Assembly: GCA_040387555.1 (NCBI GenBank) | Contig: JAZKDO010000003.1 | Location: forward strand, 868,001 to 932,000 | Reading direction: 5' to 3' | From: UBA4416 sp040387555 | GTDB lineage: Bacteria > Bacteroidota > Bacteroidia > B-17B0 > Aurantibacillaceae | DNA: 64,000 nucleotides | In this document: one piece after another, positions 42,577-51,304 of the stretch | Numbering within the stretch: the stretch's first letter is position 1 | Layout of the letters: the number at the start of each line of letters is the position of its first letter | The notes under the pieces: model-generated | Database searches by the model: none | The model's input: the letters and a program-made list of their open reading frames with translations, nothing else | What the model was told of the DNA's origin: nothing | Program-made: the position numbers and the translations under genes

Positions 42577-44550
42577 TTATCCAATTTTAATGCCGATTAA
42601 CAACACATCATCAACCTGTTCATGGGAACCTTTCCATTTTAAAAATTCGTCTTTCATCAATTCCTGTTGATTGATAAGTGGTAAATTGTGAATTATTTTT
42701 AATTTTTCTTGGAAAGGAGAATATTTATACTTCTTTCCTTTATCACCTCCGAATTGGTCAGCATATCCATCAGAGAAAAGATAGATAACGTCGTCTTTTT
42801 GAGCCTTAAAACGTTTGGTGGTAAATTTTTGAATTTTGTCTTCTATAAATGCTCCAACTGGAAATTTGTCTGCTTTAATTTGTATTAACTCGCCATTTGA
42901 AAGGTGGTAAATGGGATTATTTGCCCCTGCGAACAAGATTTCATTTGATTGTTTATGGAGAGCAATTAAGGCTACGTCCATACCATCTCTTACTGCACTC
43001 TCACCATAAGTTTGATGGAGGCTTTCCGTAAGCCATGTATTTACAGCATCCAGTATGTCTGATGGTAAAGAGAGACCATTTTCTAAAACTGCTTTATTTA
43101 ATAGATTGAAATTCACAATAGAGATTAATGCCCCAGGCACGCCATGGCCTGTGCAATCAGCGGCAGCTACATAGATGTAATCTTTGGTTTCTTCAACCCA
43201 GTAAAAATCGCCGCTCAAAATGTCTTTAGGTAAGTAAAGTAGAAAAGAATTTGGTAATATTTTTTGCCATTTGTTCGCAGGTGGCAAGATCGCACCTTGA
43301 ATACGTTGAGCGTATTTTATACTGTCTTTAATATCTTTGTGCTGTTCTTCGACAATAGTTTTTTGGTATTGAATTATAGCGCTTTTGTTTTCCAATTCTT
43401 TGTTGGCCTTTCTTTTTGTGTTATAACTTCTGAAAATGAAAAAAGCTAAAACACTTAATAATATACATCCTCCAAGTGCGAAATAGATTAACAACTGTTT
43501 GTTCTTGTTTCCTAATGTTAAAACCTGGTTTTCTTTTTCCTTTTTTTCAGATTCATATTTGATCGACATTTCGTGTATCGTACTCTTAGTGTCTTCATCA
43601 AAAACGGAATCCTTTAGATTAACGTATTTTTGAAAATACTCATTAGACTTTTGGTAATTATTTTGCAAGGCATACATTTTTGCGACGTTTTCATAGGTGA
43701 TATAAAGACTGGTTTTGTCGTTCAACTCATGAAATAATTCTGCAGCTTTTAAGCAATTGACCAAACCTAATTCATAATTCCCCATTTTCGAAGATGTTTC
43801 TCCAATGTTTTCAAAAGCGATGGCAATGTTAGACTTATCCTCTGGTGTAAATTTTAAGATGAATTCATAAGATTTTTGGAAATAGTTTAAGGCCCTTTGA
43901 TAGTTCTTCATTTCATAATACGCATTGCCAAAGCCATTGTAGACATAGATTAAGTTAGTTGAATCTCTTAAGTTTAAATACGCTTTTTCTGAAATTGAAT
44001 AATGTGAAATGGCCTCGCGGAGTTGGTTTGAATTGAAGTAGTGATTTCCAATATTAATATTTAACCTTGCAATCTCGTTCTCATCTTTGAGTCCTTCTAC
44101 TATTTTGATTGCTTTTTTTAAAGAGGTTATCGCTGCCGTGTGATTTTGTAACCTGGAGTATACTGACGCCATTCCATCATAAATAGTGGCTAATACCTGT
44201 TCCTTTTTAGGAGATTTATAGTTCTGAGAATTTTTTTCTGCCTTAAAATAGATTTCAAGGCTTTTTTTATATTCTGCGTTGTTTTTGTATATCCAAGCTA
44301 AATACTCGTAACTCTTATACAGTAGGAAGTTTGTTGACTCGCTTAATTTTACAGCTTCCTTTGCAATTTCTAACGCATAATTGGAATTGTTCCCTTCTTT
44401 TTCACGAAATAGTTCGTGTAAAGATTTTATTTTAGCTGTGTCGCTTTTTAAATCTTTAACTAAAATCGTTAGAGAATCTATATAGTAGTGGTTTTGAGCA
44501 AAGTGTGATGAAGAAATTAATAAAAAAATAACGAGTATCAATTTGCTCAT
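42577..44550 (-). CDS. TPR-SpoIIE (RsbU-like) protein serine phosphatase, copy 1
   Basis: 657 residues with the same layout as the next gene: signal peptide (ends HFAQ), TPRs (about 85-315), span about 352-373, coiled coil, linker DSIKYAQRIQGAILPP and the full set of metal ligands (Asp448 in SGDF, Asp465 in DCTGHGVPG, LFSDGYADQFGG, QVDDVLLIGI). The phosphatase halves of the two copies are much more similar than the TPR halves, which fits tandem duplication followed by divergence of the sensor. First gene of the pair on the minus strand. Confidence 0.92.
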   Translation of the reverse strand: MSKLILVIFLLISSSHFAQNHYYIDSLTILVKDLKSDTAKIKSLHELFREKEGNNSNYALEIAKEAVKLSESTNFLLYKSYEYLAWIYKNNAEYKKSLEIYFKAEKNSQNYKSPKKEQVLATIYDGMASVYSRLQNHTAAITSLKKAIKIVEGLKDENEIARLNINIGNHYFNSNQLREAISHYSISEKAYLNLRDSTNLIYVYNGFGNAYYEMKNYQRALNYFQKSYEFILKFTPEDKSNIAIAFENIGETSSKMGNYELGLVNCLKAAELFHELNDKTSLYITYENVAKMYALQNNYQKSNEYFQKYVNLKDSVFDEDTKSTIHEMSIKYESEKKEKENQVLTLGNKNKQLLIYFALGGCILLSVLAFFIFRSYNTKRKANKELENKSAIIQYQKTIVEEQHKDIKDSIKYAQRIQGAILPPANKWQKILPNSFLLYLPKDILSGDFYWVEETKDYIYVAAADCTGHGVPGALISIVNFNLLNKAVLENGLSLPSDILDAVNTWLTESLHQTYGESAVRDGMDVALIALHKQSNEILFAGANNPIYHLSNGELIQIKADKFPVGAFIEDKIQKFTTKRFKAQKDDVIYLFSDGYADQFGGDKGKKYKYSPFQEKLKIIHNLPLINQQELMKDEFLKWKGSHEQVDDVLLIGIKIG

Positions 44551-44600
44551 AAAGGATATATTATTACATTTATCACACTAAACCTTAAAAATACAAAAAT

Positions 44601-44810
44601 ATGTCAGTTATTCAAGAAGAAAAAACAGGAGTTGTCGAATTATATTACGACATGGATGCAGGTTCTATCAAAGAAGACGGCTCAGGCACGTCCAGAGATT
44701 TTTATCAGCCGGGTGCAAAAGTAGAATATGTAGTTGGAGATTCAGTAAGTTATATGTTGATTAGTTTGCCGAATGGCAGAACTATTACAAAGGACGTTAG
44801 AAAAAAATAA
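44601..44810 (+). CDS. Small protein with a possible cold-shock/OB-like fold, 69 aa
   Basis: The gene has a clear start, a typical AT-rich leader and a terminator just after the stop. The sequence GVVELYYDMDAGSIKEDGSG, then DFYQPGAKVEYVVGDSVSYM and NGRTITKDVRKK, has the strand spacing of a cold-shock domain (GxV...GxI..DG....F.....VGD.V.Y). But the RNP1/RNP2 aromatic residues are mostly missing. No family is firmly recognised. It is divergent from the TPR-SpoIIE pair. Confidence 0.7.
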   Translation: MSVIQEEKTGVVELYYDMDAGSIKEDGSGTSRDFYQPGAKVEYVVGDSVSYMLISLPNGRTITKDVRKK

Positions 44811-44812
44811 AG

Positions 44813-44837
44813 AAAAGCCCCGAAAAGGGGCTTTTTT
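44813..44837 (+). terminator. Rho-independent terminator after the small OB-like gene
   Basis: A perfect 9-bp stem AAAAGCCCC / GGGGCTTTT with a GAAAA loop, ending in six T. Confidence 0.9.
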
Positions 44838-44875
44838 ATGCCTTTAAAATTCCTGAAAATTCCCTTATTTTTCAC

Positions 44876-44883
44876 TATCTTTG
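44876..44883 (+). promoter_or_regulatory. Putative -7 element of the ABC-F gene
   Basis: TATCTTTG followed by C, 21 nt before the ATG. No strong -33 match. Confidence 0.5.
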
Positions 44884-44904
44884 CCGCCTTAAATTTTCAT
44901 TGCA

Positions 44905-46833
44905 ATGGTTTCTATTAATGGCGTTACAGTTTCGTTTGGCGGGTATAATTTATTCGACAATGTCTCTTTTTTGATTAATCCAAAGGATCGTATTGGTCTG
45001 GCTGGTAAAAATGGTGCCGGTAAAAGTACCATGCTGAAAATTTTGGCAGGTTACCAATCACCTACAAAAGGTGAGGTGTCACGCCCTAAAGATTGCAAGA
45101 TCGGTTATTTGCCACAGGATATGACCCATCAACATGGACGTACAGTTTATGAAGAAACCGAATCTGCTTTTGAGGAAATAAAATTATTACAAGCCAAATT
45201 GGATGATGTGAATCATCAGTTAGAAACCCGTACGGATTATGAAAGCGATTCATATATGGATCTAATACATAATTTAACAGACATTAATGAGCGCTTAAAT
45301 ATTATTGGTGCTGACAATACTGAAGAAGAAATTGAAAAAGTATTATTGGGTTTAGGTTTTCAAAGAAAACAATTTCATATGCAAACTTCCGAATTTAGTG
45401 GAGGATGGCGTATGCGGATTGAGTTAGCTAAATTGTTGTTGCAAAAACCGGATGTGTTAATGCTCGATGAGCCTACCAATCACTTAGACATTGAAGCTAT
45501 TCAATGGTTGGAAGATTTCATGGAAATATTCTCAGGTGCGGTAATTTTAATTAGCCACGATAAAACATTTTTAGATACGGTTACTAAACGTACGATTGAA
45601 ATCGTAAATCAAAAAATTTACGATTATAAAACAAATTATTCTCACTATTTGGTTTTACGTCAGGAGCGTAAACAGCAACAGGAAAATGCTGCTAAAAATC
45701 AGCAAAAGATGATAGATCAAACAGAAGTGTTGATTGATAAATTTAGAGCAAAAGCAAGTAAATCTGCCATGGCGCAGTCCCTGATCAAAAAATTGGATAG
45801 GTTGGATAGAGTGGAAGTAGACGACATGGATACAGCTTCCGTTCGTTTTCGTTTTCCGCCCCCTGCGCATAGCGGTAAGATTGTGATTACAGCTGAACAT
45901 GCAGGGAAATCTTATGGCGATAAATTAATTTTTCAGGAAGCTAATTTTATCATTACCAAAGGAGAAAAAATTGGTTTAGTTGGCCGTAACGGTGAAGGCA
46001 AATCGACCATGATGAAAATGATCGCCAACAAGATTAAGTATGATGGGACAATTCAGCTGGGCCACAATATTTTAATGGGTTATTTTGAGCAGGATCAGGA
46101 AGAAAAAGTAGATCTTGATAAAACAGTTTTTGAAACCATTGATGAATTAGCAGTTGGAGATGTGAGAAGACAGGTTAGGAGTTTATTAGGATCATTTTTG
46201 TTCCAGGGTGATGATATTGATAAGAAAGTTAAAGTATTAAGTGGAGGAGAACGCGGGCGTTTAGCGCTTTGTAAATTATTATTGGAACCTTATAACTTGT
46301 TGTTACTGGATGAGCCAACGAATCACTTGGATATTAAATCAAAAGAAGTATTGAAGCAATCTTTAATAGATTACGAAGGAACTTTAGTGATGGTAAGCCA
46401 CGATAGAGATTTTATGACGGGCATGTGTGACCGTTTATTTGAATTCAGAGATGGGCATGTGAAAGAATATTTATGTGACATTAAGGAATTTATGGAGATC
46501 CGTAAGGTTCAGAGATTAAATGAATTGGATTTAGATAAATCAGGAGTGAAAGCTGTTCCTATAGTTGAAAAGAAACAGGCTCCTGCCTCCGATTTTGAAG
46601 CACAGGAAAAGAAAAAACAACAGGCCCAGGTTCTATTACAAATTAAAAAAGCTGAAGAACAAATTGAGCTTTTGGAGTCGGAAATAAAGGAACTTGATAA
46701 TAAACTCGCGGTTCCATCTTCATATGAAGAGTTAACCAAAAATCCTAACTTTTTTAATGCCTATAACAAGTTAAAAAAAGATCTGGAAGTTGAAATGCAA
46801 AAGTGGGAAGATCTTAATTCAAGATTGGTTTAA
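44905..46833 (+). CDS. ABC-F family ATPase (ribosome-associated)
   Basis: 642 residues, two ABC domains and no membrane spans. Domain 1: Walker A GLAGKNGAGKST, signature EFSGGWRMR, Walker B VLMLDEPTNHLD. A linker (about 235-310, Lys/Gln-rich coiled coil) is followed by domain 2: GLVGRNGEGKST, LSGGERGR, LLLLDEPTNHLD. A C-terminal coiled coil (about 560-640, AEEQIELLESEIKELDNKL) is the Uup-type extension. ABC-F proteins act on the ribosomal E site or assembly rather than transport. EttA, Uup and YbiT-like subtypes cannot be separated here; the long tail favours Uup. Monocistronic, followed by a repeat cluster. Confidence 0.93.
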   Translation: MVSINGVTVSFGGYNLFDNVSFLINPKDRIGLAGKNGAGKSTMLKILAGYQSPTKGEVSRPKDCKIGYLPQDMTHQHGRTVYEETESAFEEIKLLQAKLDDVNHQLETRTDYESDSYMDLIHNLTDINERLNIIGADNTEEEIEKVLLGLGFQRKQFHMQTSEFSGGWRMRIELAKLLLQKPDVLMLDEPTNHLDIEAIQWLEDFMEIFSGAVILISHDKTFLDTVTKRTIEIVNQKIYDYKTNYSHYLVLRQERKQQQENAAKNQQKMIDQTEVLIDKFRAKASKSAMAQSLIKKLDRLDRVEVDDMDTASVRFRFPPPAHSGKIVITAEHAGKSYGDKLIFQEANFIITKGEKIGLVGRNGEGKSTMMKMIANKIKYDGTIQLGHNILMGYFEQDQEEKVDLDKTVFETIDELAVGDVRRQVRSLLGSFLFQGDDIDKKVKVLSGGERGRLALCKLLLEPYNLLLLDEPTNHLDIKSKEVLKQSLIDYEGTLVMVSHDRDFMTGMCDRLFEFRDGHVKEYLCDIKEFMEIRKVQRLNELDLDKSGVKAVPIVEKKQAPASDFEAQEKKKQQAQVLLQIKKAEEQIELLESEIKELDNKLAVPSSYEELTKNPNFFNAYNKLKKDLEVEMQKWEDLNSRLV

Positions 46834-46880
46834 TTGTTATAGATTGCTTTGCTTTGCGTTCGCTGGGAATGATAAACCAA

Positions 46881-47123
46881 TGTCAGTTCGAGTGAAGTAG
46901 AGAACTAAACGGCTATTCATCTCTCTTTCTGTCCAGGTGAAAATTATGATTTTTCATATAATTACAGCGTTTGTCAGTTCGAGCGTAGTGGAGAACTAAT
47001 ATTTTGTTAATCTCAACTTCTGTCGAAGTGCCATTATGATTCTGCATGTAATTACAGTGCGATGTCACATCGAGCGTAGTCGAGAACATATGGCTATTCA
47101 TCTCGACTACGCTCGATGTGACA
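46881..47123. repeat. Cluster of dispersed palindromic repeats with a perfect hairpin
   Basis: Fills the 317-bp gap between the ABC-F gene and udk (46834-47150). Copies of TGTCAGTTCGAGNGNAGT start at 46881 and 46972. A perfect inverted repeat has 23-bp arms at 47063-47085 and 47101-47123 (core ATCGAGCGTAGTCGAGA) and a 15-nt loop. Flanking words ATTATGATTnTnCATnTAAT at 46943 and 47033 show a repeated unit of about 90 bp. No gene seen. Confidence 0.9.
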
Positions 47124-47150
47124 AATCCGTAAAGAATTTATAGATGTTGA

Positions 47151-47795
47151 CTAGTGAAAAATGGAATTTATATCCTGGTCTTTATTTAATCCTAACTTTT
47201 GACGAATAGTAGAAGCTAAAATATTTATAGCTACCATATTTTCGCCACCTAAAGGAACAATAATATCAGCGAATCGTTTAGTTGGTTCAATAAACTGTTC
47301 GTGCATAGGCTTCACACTCTCTGTATATCGCTCTAATGTTTGTTCTACACTTCTTCCGCGCTCTATAATGTCACGTCTTATAACGCGTAATAAACGCTCA
47401 TCGGATGGAGCATCTACAAAAACCTTCACGTTGCAGATATTTCTAATACGCTCATCTGAAAATAGCAGAATGCCTTCTACCAAAATTACTTCTTTACTTT
47501 TAACAGGTATAGTTTTGGAATCTCTTGTACAGGTTATGTATGAATAAATAGGTTTTTGAATACTATTACCCTTTTTCAGTTCATTGATATGATCGAGAAG
47601 TAAATCAAATTCAATTGAATCCGGATGATCGAAATTTATGAATTTTCGTTGCTCCGGTGAGATATTTGAATTGTCTTTGTAATAAGAATCCTGGGAGATT
47701 ATAGTAACGTGATCAGCTGGAAGTATATCCAATATTTTATTTACTACGGTGGTTTTCCCTGAACCAGTCCCGCCACATATACCGATAATTAACAT
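47151..47795 (-). CDS. udk: Uridine kinase
   Basis: 214 residues. Phosphorylates uridine and cytidine with ATP or GTP in pyrimidine salvage. P-loop GGTGSGKTTVVNKIL at 8-22, ISQDSYYKD with the catalytic Asp, FDHPDSIEFD, and the lid region RVIRRDIIERGRS are all family signatures. The ATG at 47795 gives the usual N-terminus MLIIGICG. It stands alone, bounded by the repeat cluster downstream. Confidence 0.95.
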   Translation of the reverse strand: MLIIGICGGTGSGKTTVVNKILDILPADHVTIISQDSYYKDNSNISPEQRKFINFDHPDSIEFDLLLDHINELKKGNSIQKPIYSYITCTRDSKTIPVKSKEVILVEGILLFSDERIRNICNVKVFVDAPSDERLLRVIRRDIIERGRSVEQTLERYTESVKPMHEQFIEPTKRFADIIVPLGGENMVAINILASTIRQKLGLNKDQDINSIFH

Positions 47796-47887
47796 AATAG
47801 AATTGTAATTGCGTGTAAAAATAGTGAATTTTTGTTTACTAATAATTCACTATTCTGGATTGAACGAAGTAATTTTTCTGAAAAAAT

Positions 47888-48808
47888 TTACTTCACTGAA
47901 ACAATCGTACTAGCATTATTTCCTAGTACTGTAGTTGGAGTTTTGCCGTCCCACTGTTGAATTTTCACATATTCAATGTATAAAGGACTTAAAGTCATTT
48001 GTTTCCGTTTAATTGATTCAGCTTCGCCTGATGCTTCAATAACCATTTTAGCAGAATCACCTCGCGCGATGGCTATTTTTCTTAAGGCATCTGCAATGGC
48101 AACCTGTTTTTGATTTTCGGCAACCTGCACATCCTGTAACGCTTTTGTTTTAGCTTCAATGGCTGATTGTAACGCCGGCGGTGGTGTAATGTTTGTTCTT
48201 AGCTGGCTCACTGTAAACCATTTTGATATACGTTTATTGCATTCAACCACAATAGCTGATTCAAACTGCTCACGGTGATTAAAAATACTATCAACCGCCC
48301 ATTTATTAGCAACATCATTTACTGAACCAACAATGGCTGTTTTTAACCAACCTTGTTCTACTTCTTTTATTGGTAAGCGTAAATTCTGAAACATATCTCC
48401 TAACGTAGTTGAAACTAAAGCATAATTAAATGAAGGCTTGATTTCCGCACTAAATCCACCTTTGGTAATTACAACTTGTGGATTATAATCTATGTGTTGC
48501 TGGTAAGTAGGAAATTCATAAAGCTTTTCTGTCCAGCTATTAAAAACCACCCAACCTGTTTTATAGGTATAATCAGAAACGCCACGGGCGTCACCCGTTA
48601 AATTTACTTTTAAGCCTAAATGTCCGGCATCCACTCTTTCAAGCGAAAAAGGATTTAAAACACTGATAATGATTCCTAAAATAATTATCAGTACTGGTTT
48701 TGTAAGCCATGTAGATTTTTCCACTCTCAGATTATATCTGCCCCGTGTAATAAAAAGCATGCCGAGTCCCACAGTTAAAAAGGATAAGAAAATAAATAAT
48801 GAAATCAT
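47888..48808 (-). CDS. SPFH/prohibitin-like membrane protein
   Basis: 306 residues. Two N-terminal hydrophobic segments (about 1-20 and 37-56) precede an SPFH (band 7) domain (about 58-230, with VDAGHLGLKVNLTG and AEIKPSFNYALV), then a helical region with alternating Ala/Glu/Lys (ALRKIAIARGDSAKMVIEAS, GEAESIKRKQ) that mediates oligomerisation in prohibitins. Such proteins form membrane rings or microdomains; a bacterial role is not established. It lies 1 bp after the 64-residue membrane protein gene on the same strand, so the two are probably co-translated. Confidence 0.88.
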   Translation of the reverse strand: MISLFIFLSFLTVGLGMLFITRGRYNLRVEKSTWLTKPVLIIILGIIISVLNPFSLERVDAGHLGLKVNLTGDARGVSDYTYKTGWVVFNSWTEKLYEFPTYQQHIDYNPQVVITKGGFSAEIKPSFNYALVSTTLGDMFQNLRLPIKEVEQGWLKTAIVGSVNDVANKWAVDSIFNHREQFESAIVVECNKRISKWFTVSQLRTNITPPPALQSAIEAKTKALQDVQVAENQKQVAIADALRKIAIARGDSAKMVIEASGEAESIKRKQMTLSPLYIEYVKIQQWDGKTPTTVLGNNASTIVSVK

Positions 48809-48809
48809 A

Positions 48810-49004
48810 TTATTTTGAGTTTAAGAAATTACTGATTTGTTTTACAAAATATACAGCGTAAGAAACGACAATTATAAAGAGAAAGACCGTCAACGCGTAT
48901 TGTATATAAACACTAACGGGTCTATTAATAATATATTCAAAAAACAAACTGCATAAAACAATGATAAGAGCCGTAAGAAGAGTTAGTTTAATGAAGAGCT
49001 TCAT
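48810..49004 (-). CDS. Small two-span membrane protein, 64 aa
   Basis: Two hydrophobic segments (about 5-25 and 33-55) separated by a short loop (FEYIINRPVSVYIQ), with Lys-rich ends. No family recognised. It is supported by a good ATG, by two clear spans and by the 1-bp spacing to the SPFH gene downstream, which suggests a functional pair. Confidence 0.6.
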   Translation of the reverse strand: MKLFIKLTLLTALIIVLCSLFFEYIINRPVSVYIQYALTVFLFIIVVSYAVYFVKQISNFLNSK

Positions 49005-49081
49005 TGGTTTTGAATATTAATTAAAATCAAATATAATTAATATTAGAAGGACGGAAAATTTAAAAGTCTGAATCTTAATTA

Positions 49082-49807
49082 TTAATGAAAACTTTCCATT
49101 CGTGTTTTAAAGGACGTAATTGTTCTATTCTCATTATCAGATTCAACTAATCCATCTTTTAAACGAACAATGCGATGAGCATGCAAAGCAATATCTTCTT
49201 CATGAGTTACTAAGATAATGGTGTTTCCATTTTTATGGATGTCTTCCAGCAAACCCATAATTTCTACAGATGTTTTACTATCTAAATTTCCGGTTGGTTC
49301 ATCAGCCAATATAATGGCAGGGTTATTCACTAAAGCACGGGCAATAGCAACACGCTGACGCTGACCTCCAGATAATTCATTGGGACGATGCGACATTCTA
49401 TTTCCGAGACCCACTTGCTCCAATACTTTTTTTGCCATTTCTTCACGCTTACTCTTTTCAATACCTGCATACACTAATGGGAGCATCACGTTTTCCAAAG
49501 TGGTGGAACGCGGTAATAAATTGAAGGTTTGAAACACAAAACCAATTTGTTTATTTCTTACCTCTGCTAATTCATTATCACTCATCTTGGCAACTGCCAG
49601 TTTATTGAGAATATATTCGCCGGAAGTTGGAGAATCTAAACAGCCCAGCATATTCATTAATGTTGATTTGCCGCTTCCGCTCGGGCCCATTAATGCCACA
49701 TATTCATTTTTGAAAATATTGAGAGATACACCACTTAGTGCATGAATTTCTTCAGTACCGATTTTGTACTCTTTCTTGATGTCACTTAACTCAATAATGG
49801 GATCCAT
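49082..49807 (-). CDS. ABC transporter ATPase, LolD/MacB type
   Basis: 241 residues with one ABC domain: Walker A GPSGSGKSTLMNMLG, Q-loop FVFQTFNLLPRSTTLENVMLPL, signature LSGGQRQRVAIARAL, Walker B IILADEPTGNLD, H-loop VTHEE. The Q-loop and MLPL region are typical of the MacB/LolD/FtsE branch, which powers lipoprotein extraction, peptide export or cell-division signalling. No partner permease gene is adjacent, so the transported substrate is unknown. Start at ATG 49807 with no alternative. Confidence 0.9.
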   Translation of the reverse strand: MDPIIELSDIKKEYKIGTEEIHALSGVSLNIFKNEYVALMGPSGSGKSTLMNMLGCLDSPTSGEYILNKLAVAKMSDNELAEVRNKQIGFVFQTFNLLPRSTTLENVMLPLVYAGIEKSKREEMAKKVLEQVGLGNRMSHRPNELSGGQRQRVAIARALVNNPAIILADEPTGNLDSKTSVEIMGLLEDIHKNGNTIILVTHEEDIALHAHRIVRLKDGLVESDNENRTITSFKTRMESFH

Positions 49808-49904
49808 AAAGTAAAGGTAATTATTTTAGGAAATAATTAGCCTGAATTATTTTATTTGGAGTGTGGAATACCTTAATGGTTAAATCAATTGATCAATAGA
49901 ATTT

Positions 49905-51146
49905 TTATTGTTTTATGATTTTATAAATTTGAGTTGATTCCTTCTCTCGAATGTATAAGATATACGAGCCTTTCTCAAGGTACGAAATATTTAATTCTTT
50001 AATCATGGTTGATGCTCCATTGCCATCCTCAGTAGTATGTAGAACGGATCTTCCTGTAAGATCATAGAGTTCAAAAGTAAGAGCTATATTTATTTTTGAA
50101 GAGTAGGAAATCATTAGTTTATCTTCAGAAGGATTAGGAAAAACAGTGAAGCCTTCCTGAATATCAGTGGACTTTATTCCTGTAGTAATACAAGCTATAG
50201 AACCTGTTATTTTTCTTCCGGCTCTGTCTGTTGATGCGCTTTGTATCAAACTCATAAATGTATTTCCGGCAGTACAATCACTTTTTAATTGATTTGCTAA
50301 AAATGGTTCAAGATAGCTCATGTAGCGTGCAAATAAAATGGCATTACATCCAGTTCCTGAACAGGCAGGCTGACCAATAGTACAAGTGCCGCTTGTACCA
50401 TTACCAAAATCGCAATGTTTTGCCCCGGTAATAATAACATGAAATTTTTTGGCCGAAACAGTTGCGTTGTAATGACTATTTTGCACTGTTGTATCCGCAA
50501 CACTATCCATCTCACCTGAAATGATCAATGACGGAACAGTAACAAGACTAGCAGAAGAAATTGAAGAGGGATTTGTTGTAGCTGCACAAAAGTTGAATAA
50601 GCAAGTGATAGAATTATTTGATGCGGCTGCTAAAAAGGAACTGCCAGCTCCCATCGAATGCCCTCCAATTGCTACTTTTTGTAAAACTTTACCATTAAAG
50701 GATGCTAAAGCACTTGGTGTTGATATTGAATTTAAACCCAAACCGGCATTAGCGAGAAATTTTAGGTCCGCACCAAATTCTGTATGTGATGGAGAAAAAC
50801 CACCTTCGGTTCTTGGTAATAAAACGATGTAACCTAAAGAGGCCAATCGGTTATAAATATTATCGTACGCATCATAGGTCATTACAAAACCATGTCCAAA
50901 CACTACAACGGGAAATTGCCCTGCCGCCACAGATGTATTGGTTCCTGAAGTAATTGCCGGATAGTACACTTCTGTTCCAACAGCTCTTCCTGTTGCTGTA
51001 TTTGTTACAATTCCGCCTGAAATACTATAACCAGCAGAGGTTCGACTTACATCTTTAAAATTAATACTCATATGACCCACTGGAAAAGTTTGTGCAGATA
51101 GGTTAAAAGAAATGATAGTAGTGATAAATAAAAATATTTTTTTCAT
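49905..51146 (-). CDS. T9SS-secreted alpha/beta hydrolase
   Basis: 413 residues. Signal peptide 1-19 (ends LSAQ). The alpha/beta-hydrolase domain (about 55-290) has oxyanion-region VVFGHGF, nucleophile elbow GGHSMGAG (Ser164), acid in SGEMDS (Asp214) and His244 in GAKHCDFG, a chlorophyllase/dienelactone-hydrolase-like set. Several Cys (TCTIGQPACSGTGC) may form disulfides. Residues about 332-413 are a type A T9SS C-terminal domain (FTVFPNPSEDKLMI, then a Gly-rich strand and YILYI). So it is exported across the outer membrane by T9SS and likely cell-surface attached or released. Ester or lipid substrate unknown. Confidence 0.88.
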   Translation of the reverse strand: MKKIFLFITTIISFNLSAQTFPVGHMSINFKDVSRTSAGYSISGGIVTNTATGRAVGTEVYYPAITSGTNTSVAAGQFPVVVFGHGFVMTYDAYDNIYNRLASLGYIVLLPRTEGGFSPSHTEFGADLKFLANAGLGLNSISTPSALASFNGKVLQKVAIGGHSMGAGSSFLAAASNNSITCLFNFCAATTNPSSISSASLVTVPSLIISGEMDSVADTTVQNSHYNATVSAKKFHVIITGAKHCDFGNGTSGTCTIGQPACSGTGCNAILFARYMSYLEPFLANQLKSDCTAGNTFMSLIQSASTDRAGRKITGSIACITTGIKSTDIQEGFTVFPNPSEDKLMISYSSKINIALTFELYDLTGRSVLHTTEDGNGASTMIKELNISYLEKGSYILYIREKESTQIYKIIKQ

Positions 51147-51242
51147 AGATTGAAGTTTTATTGGATGCTAAGTAACATTCATAAATCGAGTAAATAAAAT
51201 CCCTAAATTTAAAAAAACAAGATGAGCAATAATGCGAGTTAC

Positions 51243-51274
51243 AAAAAAAAGCCTGGTCCATTTGACCAGGCTTT
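51243..51274 (-). terminator. Rho-independent terminator of the coiled-coil lipoprotein gene
   Basis: GCCTGGTC (51251-51258) pairs with GACCAGGC (51264-51271), extended by AAA/TTT. The minus strand continues into eight T. It lies 31 bp past the stop. Confidence 0.88.
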
Positions 51275-51304
51275 ATAAGCATTCTGTAGTATTTCTGAAA
51301 TAAA

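Noticed and set aside
46913..47101. 62-codon frame across the repeat cluster
   Set aside because: It runs through palindromic repeats; such frames are read-through of repeated DNA.
46881..47123. CRISPR array
   Set aside because: The repeats are palindromic, unequal in spacing and lack unique spacers or cas genes.
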